Positions 8,887-18,661 of a stretch of DNA of 64,000 bases are shown here, piece after piece. The notes beneath the pieces are model-generated. The model was given only the letters and a program-made list of their open reading frames with translations, was not told where the DNA came from and searched no databases. Positions within the stretch are counted from its first letter, which is position 1; each line of letters opens with the position of its first letter. A program made the translations under genes and the position numbers. Source of the stretch: Mesonia sp. K7 (GTDB taxonomy: Bacteria; Bacteroidota; Bacteroidia; Flavobacteriales; Flavobacteriaceae); assembly GCF_003233725.1 (NCBI RefSeq), contig NZ_QKQV01000001.1, positions 62,001-126,000 on the forward strand, in the 5' to 3' direction.

Positions 8887-11364
8887 TTAAATTTTTATCT
8901 GAAGTGTTGCATACCAAGATACAGGTTCTGATGGTATAATACCTGGTCCTGGATAACCCGTTGCTCTTCTGGTAAAATAACTTTCATTAAGTAAATTGTT
9001 GATTCCTGTTTCGAGACGAAATCTTTTGTACACATAAGAGAAGGACAAGTCAACAATTCCGTAAGCTGGAATTTCTCCTGTGATACCACTATTTACATCT
9101 GTTTTATCTTGTTCTGCATTGGTCGCATCGGTATATTGCGAAGACAAATAGGTGTATTGTAATCCCACTGCAAAGTTTTTGTAACCAAAACTTGTTCCTG
9201 TTTTGAGGTTAATGCTTGGGATAAACTCTACTCTATTTCCTTGGATGTTATCTAATTCTGATTTTGTTGCAGTATATGAAGAAGAAGTGAGTGCATTATT
9301 GATAAAAAAGGTCCAAGTTGTATTTTCATATGGGAATGAAAATAGTTGTTTCAAATCGAATTCAGCAAAAGTCTCTAAACCATAGATAAACGCATCGCCT
9401 ACATTTCCGCGAAAGCGTATTAATTTACCTGTTTCTTCTAACTCACCACTTGCATTTACACGTTTTTCTTCTTGTAAAATTTCACCAATACGGTTACTAT
9501 AATCCAATCCGAAAACATTCACATCGTAAGAGATCTTATGGTTCAACTCACCTTTGACACCAAAATCTGCCGTAAAACCACTTTCATCGGTAATATTTGG
9601 ATCAACTTGAAAAGACGGATTGACCACCCGAATATCATTGAAGGTTACCGATCGGTAATTTTCTGAAAAGTTAGCATACAATTCATTCTTTGCGTTGATT
9701 TTATAGTTTGTTCCGAGACCGAGTAACAGAAAACTACGATCAAATTCTCTACGTTCAGGAACGGTTTCATTAAGAAGCACATTTCCTGCCAAATCGGTCA
9801 CAATATTTTTATATTCTCCAATCGCTTGTGTATTGATAAATTCTGCTCTAAAACCAGGAGTAACACTTAGTTTATCAGTGAAATTGATGATGTTTTCCCC
9901 AAATATAGCGAGGTTTTTATTGGGAAACTCAAAGGTAGATTGCCTTGGATAAGACGAAAATTCTTCGTTAGAAAAGGAAAAATCTGCTTCTTTCCCGTTT
10001 GGTCCAGCTCCTTGTTGTTGAAAATTTTTGGCTTGGTAATATTTCACTCCCAACAAACCTATAGATAAAATTTTAAAAAGGTCATAATGCTGTAAAACTC
10101 TCGTTTCTATTCCCCAATTCTGAAATTCATCTACCAACAATTCTCGTGGAAGTTCTTCATCATCTACAATAGAAACCCTGTTTTCTCTAAAACCCAAAGC
10201 CTTACGGGAAGCTTTTAAACCAAACACCTGAAAACTAAAATCGGTATGGTGAGAGAATTGATGCTTGAGTTTAGCCGAAAACAAATTCCAGTTTACGGCA
10301 AACCAGTTGCGCTCTCTATTACTGAATTTTGGGTCATCGTAAAACTGCTTATCAGATAAGCCGCCTGGCTGTTGAGCTAAATAATCTAAAAATGTGTATT
10401 CGAAACTTAACTTCGTTTTATCCGAAATTTCATAACCTAAATGTCCGAAAGCGTTATGAGAATCATATTCACTATTTGGTCGGTAAGCTTTTCCTCCTTT
10501 ATAGTTGTAAAACGTATAATAACTCAACTTCCCTACAGTTCCACTAAGGCTATTAAAACTAGAGAATTTATTAAAAGAACCTAAGCCCAGTCTAGAAATG
10601 AGCTCGATTTTCTTTTTTGAATTGGGTTCTTTAAACTTAAAGTTGATCAATCCTCCAAATTGTGGCCCATATTGTAGTGAAGCAGCTCCTCGAAGTACTT
10701 GAATTTCTTCTAAAGCCTCTGGCGGTGGTGTATAGTAACTTTCGGGGTAACCAATAACATCGGCTGAAATATCATAGCCGTTTTGTCGGGTATTAAAGTT
10801 TTGAGAACGATTCGGGTCTAAACCTCTTCCTCCTAGATTGAGCTGTAGACCCGCTGCTGCATCTTCATAAATATTTAACCCTACGACTTTACTATAAATC
10901 TGCCTAGCGTTGTTCGAAGCAATATTTCCTACTACTTTATCCAACAATACAACTTCGGTCTTTTTTCCTGCGTAAATGGCTGTTCCTTCTACAGGTTTAA
11001 GTCTTCTTAAAGAGAAAATTTTATCTCTTCTTAGTGAAATCACGACTTCAGAAAGTTGATCTGATAATGGTAAGAGCCTATATATCTGTGTTGTATTTTG
11101 ATTGACAAAAATTTGAGTTTCCAAAATCTCATGCTCGTGACTGTAAATAAGAATTGCATAATCTCCTTCTTCTAAATCGGTAAAGGTAAACTCCCCCTTT
11201 TTATTGGTTACTTCCATTTTACCGGAAGTTTCGAGATAAACTTCGGCTTCGTTTACAGGTAAGTTATTTTCACTATTGATCACTTTTCCCGAAAGGGTAA
11301 ATTGTGCCCACGAAAATTGAGTCAATAAAAGAAAAACAATAATACTATAAGCCTTTGATTTCAT
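8887..11364 (-). CDS. TonB-dependent receptor, FecA-like with CarboxypepD-like N-terminal domain
   Basis: About 825 residues from the preferred ATG at 11364, which gives a clean signal peptide (MKSKAYSIIVF to SWAQ). An upstream ATG at 11403 would add 13 residues lying inside the HTTM gene. Domains: a CarboxypepD_reg-like beta domain (about 20-105), plug (about 130-260, with LRGAASLQYGPQFGGLINF) and a barrel ending in Ile. The fold and RNWFAVNWN-type barrel resemble ferric-citrate type receptors. It is the last gene of the DUF4856-imelysin-HTTM operon and overlaps HTTM by 20 bp. An iron compound is the likely substrate; this is inferred. Confidence 0.88.
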   Translation of the reverse strand: MKSKAYSIIVFLLLTQFSWAQFTLSGKVINSENNLPVNEAEVYLETSGKMEVTNKKGEFTFTDLEEGDYAILIYSHEHEILETQIFVNQNTTQIYRLLPLSDQLSEVVISLRRDKIFSLRRLKPVEGTAIYAGKKTEVVLLDKVVGNIASNNARQIYSKVVGLNIYEDAAAGLQLNLGGRGLDPNRSQNFNTRQNGYDISADVIGYPESYYTPPPEALEEIQVLRGAASLQYGPQFGGLINFKFKEPNSKKKIELISRLGLGSFNKFSSFNSLSGTVGKLSYYTFYNYKGGKAYRPNSEYDSHNAFGHLGYEISDKTKLSFEYTFLDYLAQQPGGLSDKQFYDDPKFSNRERNWFAVNWNLFSAKLKHQFSHHTDFSFQVFGLKASRKALGFRENRVSIVDDEELPRELLVDEFQNWGIETRVLQHYDLFKILSIGLLGVKYYQAKNFQQQGAGPNGKEADFSFSNEEFSSYPRQSTFEFPNKNLAIFGENIINFTDKLSVTPGFRAEFINTQAIGEYKNIVTDLAGNVLLNETVPERREFDRSFLLLGLGTNYKINAKNELYANFSENYRSVTFNDIRVVNPSFQVDPNITDESGFTADFGVKGELNHKISYDVNVFGLDYSNRIGEILQEEKRVNASGELEETGKLIRFRGNVGDAFIYGLETFAEFDLKQLFSFPYENTTWTFFINNALTSSSYTATKSELDNIQGNRVEFIPSINLKTGTSFGYKNFAVGLQYTYLSSQYTDATNAEQDKTDVNSGITGEIPAYGIVDLSFSYVYKRFRLETGINNLLNESYFTRRATGYPGPGIIPSEPVSWYATLQIKI

Positions 11365-12709
11365 CGTTAAAAGGTAAAATATATGATCTTGGTTGAAAAT
11401 CATTTTTATAATGCAATAAATTTAGATTAGGATTGATATAGGGTTGGCTTTTTCTTCCGTTAAGGGCAACGTAACTTTCTACATAAACTTCAATTATGCC
11501 TTTTTCTTTTTTTTGGAAATGATCTGCTAAATAATGTGCATATTCAACCATAAAATCCGGCTGAAAAGCCATTTGTTTTTCCTGAAATGTCGTGAGAAAC
11601 TGGCTATTATCAACATAAAAGTTTTTTCCCGTATTGGTGTTTACAATTTTAAAATGTGCATAACCTGCTTTTTCCATCAACATCACGCGCCATGAAAAGC
11701 GATAACCTTCTTCTGTCCAAAATAATTCGCCAGGGTAAAGCAAATAACGCCAAGGAAAAAGAAATTGAATTGCAAAAAATACTATGAGAATGGGTTTTGT
11801 TATGCGTAAATATATTTTATTGAAAACCAACTGTTTTTCATTCATAAAAACTTGATAGTTGATTTTAAAAAATTTACTGATTCTTTGTAAAACTTGATGA
11901 TGAAAACCACTTCCAAAAAAAATTGTTACTGAAACAATCATAATGTAAGGAAACATCCCAATAGGGAAAAGCACCCGTGTTAAGACGTGAAAAACAACAA
12001 CTAAAACAAAAGCTATTTTTCGGGTTGGTTGGTACAATAATAAAAAAGGGATGCATAAGTCATATAACATTCCCAACCAACTAAAGACATAATGTGTCCA
12101 GGTTTGTTGAAAAAAATCTCCTAAAAATGGAATATCGTATTTAGAAGGCAACCAAATCTTCAAAGGCATTGCCTCTAATAACCAATCGGAATTGAGCTTT
12201 GCTAGTCCTGCATAAAAATAGACGATGCAAATGAGCAGTTTGATGCTATCTATCGTCCATTTTGGAATTTGCTGATAAGATTTACTAGGGTTTAATTTCG
12301 CATCGAGCGAAAAAAAAGCTGAAGCGGGTAAAAAAATCATCAGAAAACTTAAAATACTGATGAAGTAATAATGATTGAGATAGGTAGTTTTGTCCATCAG
12401 TTCGATGTAGGTAAAACTTAAAAAAAATAGCACGATTGCTATCCTGTATTTATAACCCAACATGACCAATAAAGCAGCGATAAAGCAAATGGCAAAAACC
12501 ACATAAGTATAATTCCCGAGTGGCTTTATCCATTCAAACCCGATATATGAAAAATGAAATTTCGGTTGTAGGTAAAGTTTGTCTATCCAACCGTTAAGCG
12601 TAAATCGCAGTAAGCTCAGCATCATCATGAAACCAAAAAAAACACGAAATGCAGCTAATGGTGCTGCATCCGTACTTTCTTGAAAATATTTATGACTTAC
12701 TAAAGACAT
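11345..12709 (-). CDS. HTTM domain membrane protein (vitamin K-dependent gamma-carboxylase-like)
   Basis: 454 residues with about nine to ten hydrophobic segments in the first 330 and a soluble C-terminal part. Family signatures are FYAGLAKLNSDWLLEAMPL (near 165-185; the lysine in GLAK corresponds to the base-forming region of the carboxylase fold) and VFHVLTRVLFPIGMFPY near 238-255. HTTM proteins share the fold of gamma-glutamyl carboxylase, but most bacterial members have no proven reaction. Position between an imelysin gene (10 bp) and a TonB receptor (20-bp overlap) indicates a part in iron or peptide-ligand handling; this is inference. Confidence 0.85.
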   Translation of the reverse strand: MSLVSHKYFQESTDAAPLAAFRVFFGFMMMLSLLRFTLNGWIDKLYLQPKFHFSYIGFEWIKPLGNYTYVVFAICFIAALLVMLGYKYRIAIVLFFLSFTYIELMDKTTYLNHYYFISILSFLMIFLPASAFFSLDAKLNPSKSYQQIPKWTIDSIKLLICIVYFYAGLAKLNSDWLLEAMPLKIWLPSKYDIPFLGDFFQQTWTHYVFSWLGMLYDLCIPFLLLYQPTRKIAFVLVVVFHVLTRVLFPIGMFPYIMIVSVTIFFGSGFHHQVLQRISKFFKINYQVFMNEKQLVFNKIYLRITKPILIVFFAIQFLFPWRYLLYPGELFWTEEGYRFSWRVMLMEKAGYAHFKIVNTNTGKNFYVDNSQFLTTFQEKQMAFQPDFMVEYAHYLADHFQKKEKGIIEVYVESYVALNGRKSQPYINPNLNLLHYKNDFQPRSYILPFNDEIKGL

Positions 12710-12719
12710 ATTTGCGGTT

Positions 12720-13829
12720 TTAGTCGCCGTCTGTATCTACATAATCTACACTTATCGAAAGGGCTTGTAACATATCTAATTTTAGAAAGACTACATTTTT
12801 TTGCATGCTTTCATAAGTTTCGAGCATTTTTGAATTGTTATTTTCAACTTCAAATACCAAATTGTCATTTAATTGATTTGCCAATTGCAACGACTCTTGG
12901 TACTGGTTAACAATAAGCGCTGATAAATCTTCTCCTTCTTTAATAGTGTTTAAAAAATCTAAGTATGATTTAAAACTTTCGCCTTGCATGTTATGAAGCG
13001 TGTGCTTTCCTTCAAAAAAATCTTTACTAGCAGTTAAAGCTGTAAGCAACAAAGTTTTTGAAAACTCCGGGTTGTAATAAGATTCTACGGTTTGCGGCTC
13101 AATATTTCCTGAAAAAACACCTGCAGGAATACCTACTTTCCCACTACGTACAAACTTCTCATAATGAATGATAAAATCGTTTGCCATCTTATCTACAGCA
13201 CCTGTACTCGACGAGCTTGTATTGTTTACAAACTCATCTCTAAAGCTATTGTTCCATTGGTTGTTCACTTCGTTACCTAAAGTTTGTATTCTTTCAACAA
13301 CAGCATTTAGATAATAGGTATAAGTTTCTTTGAATTCACCTGTAGCGTAAGCATTTACAATAGCTTGGTCGCTGGTTTCAATTCCGTAAAGTAAAAAATC
13401 TAAAGCCGGAAAACCTTGTTTATCGCGCGTAGATGGTAATTCTAAATTAGGATATTCATGTGCTTTGACAATTCCATCGATAGCAGTTGCATTGGTTGGA
13501 TAAGTATTGGTGTAACTTCTAAAATCTAAACTTTCTGCTGGGCCAATTTCAAACATACTTATTTGTTGAAAAGCAATATAAGCATCCTGATAGGCCTGTC
13601 TTAACGCATTTAGATTTGCTAAACTCGCTTCTGTTACAAACTGAGCTGAAGCTGTTGCTAACACCTCTATCTTTTCTACGTAGTTAGCATAAGAAGGCAA
13701 AATAATATTGTCTGCCCAATTGGTCAACAGAACACTTCTATCGTAATTGTCTGAAGAACTGCCAGAAGATTCATCATCTGTACAAGCAGCCAAAAACAAT
13801 ACACTTAAAATTAGAATTATCTTCTTCAT
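12720..13829 (-). CDS. Imelysin family surface lipoprotein
   Basis: 369 residues with a lipobox at Cys16 followed by TDDE, an acidic tail of the type that sends lipoproteins to the cell surface in this phylum. The imelysin signature is clear: KAHEYPNLELPSTRDKQGFPALDFLLYG spans about 120-150. Imelysin (IrpA/EfeO-like) proteins are associated with iron uptake, though the bound ligand is generally unknown. It is 20 bp after the DUF4856 gene and 10 bp before HTTM, so one transcript is likely. Confidence 0.9.
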   Translation of the reverse strand: MKKIILILSVLFLAACTDDESSGSSSDNYDRSVLLTNWADNIILPSYANYVEKIEVLATASAQFVTEASLANLNALRQAYQDAYIAFQQISMFEIGPAESLDFRSYTNTYPTNATAIDGIVKAHEYPNLELPSTRDKQGFPALDFLLYGIETSDQAIVNAYATGEFKETYTYYLNAVVERIQTLGNEVNNQWNNSFRDEFVNNTSSSSTGAVDKMANDFIIHYEKFVRSGKVGIPAGVFSGNIEPQTVESYYNPEFSKTLLLTALTASKDFFEGKHTLHNMQGESFKSYLDFLNTIKEGEDLSALIVNQYQESLQLANQLNDNLVFEVENNNSKMLETYESMQKNVVFLKLDMLQALSISVDYVDTDGD

Positions 13830-13849
13830 AAAAATAGGTACTGTTTTTA

Positions 13850-15079
13850 TTAGTCAACCATTTCTACTGTGATACCATAATCAGAAGCAATTTCTTGAGA
13901 AATTTCATCTAATAAAGTTGCATCAACACTCCAGAACCCATCATTTTCCATTAATTGGTCGATATAGTTGTAGATTGCCGTATTTGAAAGGTAAGGCTCG
14001 TTAGTTTCTGGGTTTTGTGAAAAACGAATGCTATAGAAAAACCCTAAACCTTCTGATAACTCGTGGAAAGCAGCTCCCATCTCGTTATTTGCTAAAGATG
14101 TTTTTCCCGCTTGGAAATAATGAATTGCTCTCACAGCAAACAGCATCGATACATTCTCTTTGATAATTGCAATTTGTTGATCTCTTACTTCGTAATTTTT
14201 CTGAGTAATCGCTGCTCTTCCTTTTTTGAAAGCATCGAAAATAGTTGTTGCAATTCCTGCAAAATCATCATCTTCATCTACCTGAAATAAATAATTGAAC
14301 AATAATCTATCTTCGTGAACTTCTTCACTTGACAAAGGATCTGCTTGAGGCACAGAAGCATCACCAAATAAATAACCATAGGCTTCATCCCATTTATGCT
14401 CCATAGTCGTATAAGACTTGTCTGTTTCAACCACATCATTATCGTTGTTTTCTCTGTTGTTTCCTTCGTCTAAAACATCAACAGACAAATAATTATTTAA
14501 CATCTGATCGGCCAATAAGGCGCCCATTAAACTTTTGGCAAACATTTGGTTGTATTCTAAACCTTTACCGTTTACATATCTTGTTCTTGTTCCTTGAGCA
14601 ATCTGCCCAGCAACACCAGCAGAAGCTAAGGTATTTCTACTTACGTATACTTCTTGCGCTTGACCAATCATCCAGCTTTCAAAAGCATCTTTTATTTCTG
14701 CAGACTCTACCGCAGCGATAGAAAAATAATCTTTAGAAGCGGCAACTTTACTCTTAATGCTTTTATCTGAAGCGTTAAAATCAGCATTTGCAAAAGGACT
14801 GTTTTCATTAGAAAACATATTTAGCATTTTGGTTTCGAAAGAGTTAGCATCGCTTACATTTTCGAAATCCGTAAATAAGCTAGTCAACTCGTTTGCCATT
14901 TCTATTCTAGTTGTTTGACCATTATAATCTACTGTAGAAACACCATTTCTCTCGAAAGTGTAGGTTTCAGGAACATCAATTTGATTATCTGGAATATCAA
15001 CATCTAAATCGTCATTATCAGAACAACTGGTAATCAATAAACTTACAAAAAGGAAACTTGGAATAATTAGTTTTTTCAT
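13850..15079 (-). CDS. DUF4856 family surface lipoprotein
   Basis: 409 residues: lipobox with Cys19 followed by SDNDD, then a helical protein. YTFERNGVSTVDYNGQTTRIEM near 40-62 and EHKWDEAYGYLFGD near 225-240 fit the DUF4856 family as I remember it. It is the first gene of the imelysin-HTTM-TonB operon, with a recognisable promoter and palindrome upstream. The fold is probably imelysin-like (all helical), which is inference. Function unknown apart from its iron-linked company. Confidence 0.85.
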   Translation of the reverse strand: MKKLIIPSFLFVSLLITSCSDNDDLDVDIPDNQIDVPETYTFERNGVSTVDYNGQTTRIEMANELTSLFTDFENVSDANSFETKMLNMFSNENSPFANADFNASDKSIKSKVAASKDYFSIAAVESAEIKDAFESWMIGQAQEVYVSRNTLASAGVAGQIAQGTRTRYVNGKGLEYNQMFAKSLMGALLADQMLNNYLSVDVLDEGNNRENNDNDVVETDKSYTTMEHKWDEAYGYLFGDASVPQADPLSSEEVHEDRLLFNYLFQVDEDDDFAGIATTIFDAFKKGRAAITQKNYEVRDQQIAIIKENVSMLFAVRAIHYFQAGKTSLANNEMGAAFHELSEGLGFFYSIRFSQNPETNEPYLSNTAIYNYIDQLMENDGFWSVDATLLDEISQEIASDYGITVEMVD

Positions 15080-15124
15080 TTTAATTTATTTAGACTTTAT
15101 ATAAATAGTTTTATTTTACTCGCG

Positions 15125-15156
15125 CAAAAATAATTGTCTATAATGAAATAGACAAA
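15125..15156 (-). promoter_or_regulatory. Promoter with operator-like palindrome for the imelysin operon
   Basis: On the minus strand TTTG (15153-15156) and TATTTTTG (15125-15132) are separated by 20 nt, an excellent match to the Bacteroidota -33/-7 pattern. Inside the spacer is GTCTAT-N6-ATAGAC (15136-15153), which overlaps the -33 box by one base. A repressor bound there would block initiation, so regulation by iron status is plausible but not shown. Confidence 0.65.
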
Positions 15157-15237
15157 ATTTATTTGTATTAATTTTAAATAAAAATAATGCGGATAAAAAA
15201 CCCAACCCAATGAAAAGCAATAAGTAAAAAATAAATA

Positions 15238-16101
15238 TTAATGGTAAGCTGTAAATATTTTTGTCGCTTCGTTATACGATGACTCAAAACTGCTCATTTT
15301 TACAGATGTATCGGCTTTTACCGTATTAAAATAAGAAACCATTTTTTCTGTTGGCATATTTCCGGTGAGCTCATCTTTTGCCATCGGGCAACCACCAAAA
15401 CCTTGTATCGCTCCGTCAAAACGATGGCAACCGGCTTTATAAGCGGCGTCAACCTTTTCGTGCCAACTTGTTGGGGTCGTATGTAAATGTGCTCCAAATT
15501 CTATTTTTGGGTATTGTGGTATGAGATTAGAAAACAAATAATCAATGGTTTCTGGGTTTGAAGTACCAACAGTATCCGACAACGAAAGAATATGTACGCC
15601 CATTTTAGAGAGTTTTTCTGTCCAATCGGCTACAATTTCTACATTCCAAGGGTCACCATACGGATTTCCAAAACCCATCGATAAATAAGCCACTACCTTT
15701 TTATTGTGTCTTGATGCTAGTGCTAAAATTTCTTTTAAAACTTCAATTGATTCAGCAATGGTTTTATGGGTATTGCGCATCTGGAAATTTTCAGAAATCG
15801 AAAAGGGATAACCCAAATAATCGATCTCTGGGTACTGAACTGCGTCTTCTGCTCCACGTAGATTGGCGACTATTGCCAAAAGTTTAGAGGTAGTTTGCGA
15901 CAAGTCTAATTGCGATAAAACTTCTTTGGTGTCTGCCATTTGCGGTATCGCTCGAGGCGAAACAAAACTACCGAAATCAATCGTGTCAAAATCACAACGC
16001 AATAAGGATTGGATGTATTGCACCTTCTTTTCAGTAGGGATAAAATCCTTTATGCCTTGCATCGCATCCCGCGGACACTCAATAAGCTTTATCTTATTCA
16101 T
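15238..16101 (-). CDS. Hydroxymethylglutaryl-CoA lyase
   Basis: Splits HMG-CoA to acetoacetate and acetyl-CoA, the last step of leucine catabolism. The 287 residues carry the DRE-TIM barrel marks: ECPRDAMQG at 8-16, SLSDTVGTSNPE near 173-184, GAHLHTTP near 203-210 and the active-site cysteine loop GFGGCPMA near 234-241. The length fits the family. It pairs functionally with the leucine dehydrogenase at 22552. Transcribed alone; no terminator is obvious in the 158 bp between it and the DUF4856 gene. Confidence 0.93.
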   Translation of the reverse strand: MNKIKLIECPRDAMQGIKDFIPTEKKVQYIQSLLRCDFDTIDFGSFVSPRAIPQMADTKEVLSQLDLSQTTSKLLAIVANLRGAEDAVQYPEIDYLGYPFSISENFQMRNTHKTIAESIEVLKEILALASRHNKKVVAYLSMGFGNPYGDPWNVEIVADWTEKLSKMGVHILSLSDTVGTSNPETIDYLFSNLIPQYPKIEFGAHLHTTPTSWHEKVDAAYKAGCHRFDGAIQGFGGCPMAKDELTGNMPTEKMVSYFNTVKADTSVKMSSFESSYNEATKIFTAYH

Positions 16102-16155
16102 AGCCCAAATATACCAATAAGCATAGAATTTTAAAGAAATTTAAATTGAGAAAAA

Positions 16156-16914
16156 TTATATTTCTATGACAGGAAAGTATTTTGGTCCTATATGAGAAAA
16201 CCAAAGGTAATACCCAAGTAAACCTCCTACCAAACCAGCAATTATAAAAGTAAGTCTATATCTAAGTGGAATCACTTTAAAAACAATATAAAAAGCAATT
16301 ATAAGGGCAAGTATCATGGTAATCACAGGAACAAGCCATTGATTATAACCTAAATACCTAGAAATAATAAATTCGTCTCCACCAAAACTTTTATTTCCAA
16401 AAAACAAAATATCTAATAAACCTGTAATCGTATTAAATGCTTCACGTAAAACAAAAAGAGAAAGAAAAACACCCAACCAATCTAAAAATTTAAAACCTAC
16501 TTTGTGCACTGACTTTCTTAGGTATAAAATCAACAAACCAAGAAACCCTGTTAAGATCGTTTGTGCTGGTCCGCCAATCCTTATCCAAAAAAAACTTTTA
16601 TTTTGTAATTCAAATTTTTCTAATAAAGGTTTATGTTCTTTTTCAATAAGTTTTAGATTCTCTTCTTTTGAGTTGTTTTCTAATACCTCACTATTTATCT
16701 CGATAAAATTCTCCCATACACACAATTCCTCCTCAGTGAAATTATTATTCCCTTTACTACTCATACTCCCATAATATAAATAGGTATCATAACCAAAATA
16801 TTTCGCGACAGCAATATGACCTAGTTCGTGTAGTAATGTGCCGATGACCGTAAACAACATAAAAGTTGTTACTATAATAAAGAAGAATTTCAATCTAAAA
16901 TTGAAAGTTAGCAT
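16156..16914 (-). CDS. M50-like membrane metallopeptidase
   Basis: 252 residues with five to six hydrophobic segments. LLHELGHIAVAKYFGY near 27-42 holds the HExxH zinc motif within the first membrane region, as in site-2-protease-like M50 proteins. The usual second motif (NxxPxxxxDG) is not evident, so it may be a divergent member or not active. It begins 4 bp after lysE, within the pyrD-lysE-M50 run. The substrate is unknown. Confidence 0.7.
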   Translation of the reverse strand: MLTFNFRLKFFFIIVTTFMLFTVIGTLLHELGHIAVAKYFGYDTYLYYGSMSSKGNNNFTEEELCVWENFIEINSEVLENNSKEENLKLIEKEHKPLLEKFELQNKSFFWIRIGGPAQTILTGFLGLLILYLRKSVHKVGFKFLDWLGVFLSLFVLREAFNTITGLLDILFFGNKSFGGDEFIISRYLGYNQWLVPVITMILALIIAFYIVFKVIPLRYRLTFIIAGLVGGLLGYYLWFSHIGPKYFPVIEI

Positions 16915-16918
16915 TCTT

Positions 16919-17536
16919 CTAAATTACAATAAAAATCGCAATCGCCACAAAAACAATTACCTGTAACCATTTCAATACTTTTCCTGCATTTTTATTTTTA
17001 AAAATAAAACTGGAAAAATAGCCTGAAAAAAGAGCAATGGAGCCAAAAACCAAGAACGAAACTGCAATAAACAAGAAACCAAGGATAAAAAATTGGTAGG
17101 TTTCAGATAAGCTTTTACTAAATAAAAATCCGGGAAACAGCGCTAAAAAGAAGAGCGATACTTTAGGGTTCAATACATTCATCAAAAAACCTTGTTGGAA
17201 TAATGCCGAAAGTGATTTCGGTTTTTCTGACTTCTTTTCAATAGAAATATTGGCATCAGAACTATACACTTTATAAGCAAGGTAGAGTAAATAAATTGCT
17301 CCAAAAACTTTGAGCAAAGTAAAGAGTGTTTCGTTTTCGACAATGAGGTACGAAACTCCAAAAGCCACCAACGAAGTATGCACCAAACAACCCGTCATCA
17401 AACCAAAAACCACAGCTAGTCCGTACTTTTTTCCGTAAGAAAGGCTCTGTACAAGTACAAAAATATTGTCGGGTCCCGGTGAAATTGCCAACGCCAACAC
17501 CGAAACCACAAACGATATTAAGATTTCAACATTCAA
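16919..17536 (-). CDS. LysE family transporter
   Basis: 205 residues with six hydrophobic segments. The N-terminal SPGPDNIFVLVQSLSYGKKYG (about 19-39) is the hallmark of LysE/RhtB amino-acid exporters, and LNPKVSLFFLALFPGF near 121-136 is the second family block. It probably exports amino acids or related small metabolites. It directly abuts pyrD (adjacent bases), so it is co-transcribed. Confidence 0.88.
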   Translation of the reverse strand: MNVEILISFVVSVLALAISPGPDNIFVLVQSLSYGKKYGLAVVFGLMTGCLVHTSLVAFGVSYLIVENETLFTLLKVFGAIYLLYLAYKVYSSDANISIEKKSEKPKSLSALFQQGFLMNVLNPKVSLFFLALFPGFLFSKSLSETYQFFILGFLFIAVSFLVFGSIALFSGYFSSFIFKNKNAGKVLKWLQVIVFVAIAIFIVI

Positions 17537-18556
17537 TTAGGTTCGTAAAATAGCTTGGTTGATTGCTTTGATCAAATTTGGACCTTCGTAGATAAAGCCC
17601 GTATATAATTGTACCAAACTTGCTCCAGCTTCTAATTTTTCTAAGGCATCTTTTTCCGAGTGAATTCCGCCAACACCAATGATTGGGAAGGCACGGTTAC
17701 TATTTTCACTTAAAAACTTTATCACTTCCGTGGAACGATTGGTCAAGGGCTTTCCGCTTAAGCCACCCATTTCTTTTTGGTTTTCCGAATGCAAGTTATC
17801 ACGACTTATCGTAGTATTGGTCGCAATCACGCCATCAATTTTGGTTTCTGCTACAATTTCGATAATATCCAGCAATTGTTCGTCGGTTAGATCGGGAGCA
17901 ATTTTCAGTAAAATAGGTTTTTGTATAGGCCTTTGCTGATTTAATTTTTGTAACTCATTCAGCAACTGCTTTAAAGGTTCTTTTTCTTGTAATGCGCGTA
18001 AATTAGGTGTGTTTGGCGAACTCACATTGACCACAAAATAATCGACATAGGCAAACAAAGTTTCAAAATTGATTTTGTAATCATCAACAGCTTGTTCGTT
18101 AGGCGTTACTTTATTTTTCCCAATATTTCCACCAATGATAATTTGAGGCTGGTTTTCTTTTAAGCGTTTCACTACAGCTTCTACCCCATCGTTGTTAAAA
18201 CCCATCCGGTTGATGATAGCTTGATCCGCTTTTAAGCGAAACAAACGCCTTTTAGGATTTCCCTCTTGAGGTTTTGGCGTGACTGTACCTATTTCTACAA
18301 ACCCAAATCCAAATTGCGCCAACTCGTTATACAACACCGCATTTTTATCAAAACCTGCAGCCAAACCCACTGGATTTTTAAATTTTAACCCGAAAACTTC
18401 CCGTTCTAATCTCATATCCTTTACTTCATATATCTTCGAAGCTAACTTTCCGATAAAAGGAATTTTAAAACTATTTCTAATGGCCGAAAACGTAAAATAA
18501 TGCACTTTTTCTGCGTCAAACTGAAATAAAAGAGGTCGGATAAAAGATTTGTACAT
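17537..18556 (-). CDS. pyrD: Dihydroorotate dehydrogenase (quinone), class 2
   Basis: Oxidises dihydroorotate to orotate in pyrimidine synthesis, passing electrons to the membrane quinone pool. The 339 residues include the class 2 N-terminal membrane-associating helices (about 1-40), AAGFDKNA (about 67-74), the catalytic serine region [11 protein letters not shown] (about 176-186) and the FMN phosphate-binding GVGGI near the C-terminus. Normal length. First gene of pyrD-lysE-M50. Confidence 0.96.
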   Translation of the reverse strand: MYKSFIRPLLFQFDAEKVHYFTFSAIRNSFKIPFIGKLASKIYEVKDMRLEREVFGLKFKNPVGLAAGFDKNAVLYNELAQFGFGFVEIGTVTPKPQEGNPKRRLFRLKADQAIINRMGFNNDGVEAVVKRLKENQPQIIIGGNIGKNKVTPNEQAVDDYKINFETLFAYVDYFVVNVSSPNTPNLRALQEKEPLKQLLNELQKLNQQRPIQKPILLKIAPDLTDEQLLDIIEIVAETKIDGVIATNTTISRDNLHSENQKEMGGLSGKPLTNRSTEVIKFLSENSNRAFPIIGVGGIHSEKDALEKLEAGASLVQLYTGFIYEGPNLIKAINQAILRT

Positions 18557-18661
18557 AGCGAAGCATAAAATTTCGACAAAAATACTTTATTTTCATCAGA
18601 AAAAGGTGGTTTATTAGCTTTGTTGTCGCTAACCGATTAATTATTTTTACAAAAAAAATAA

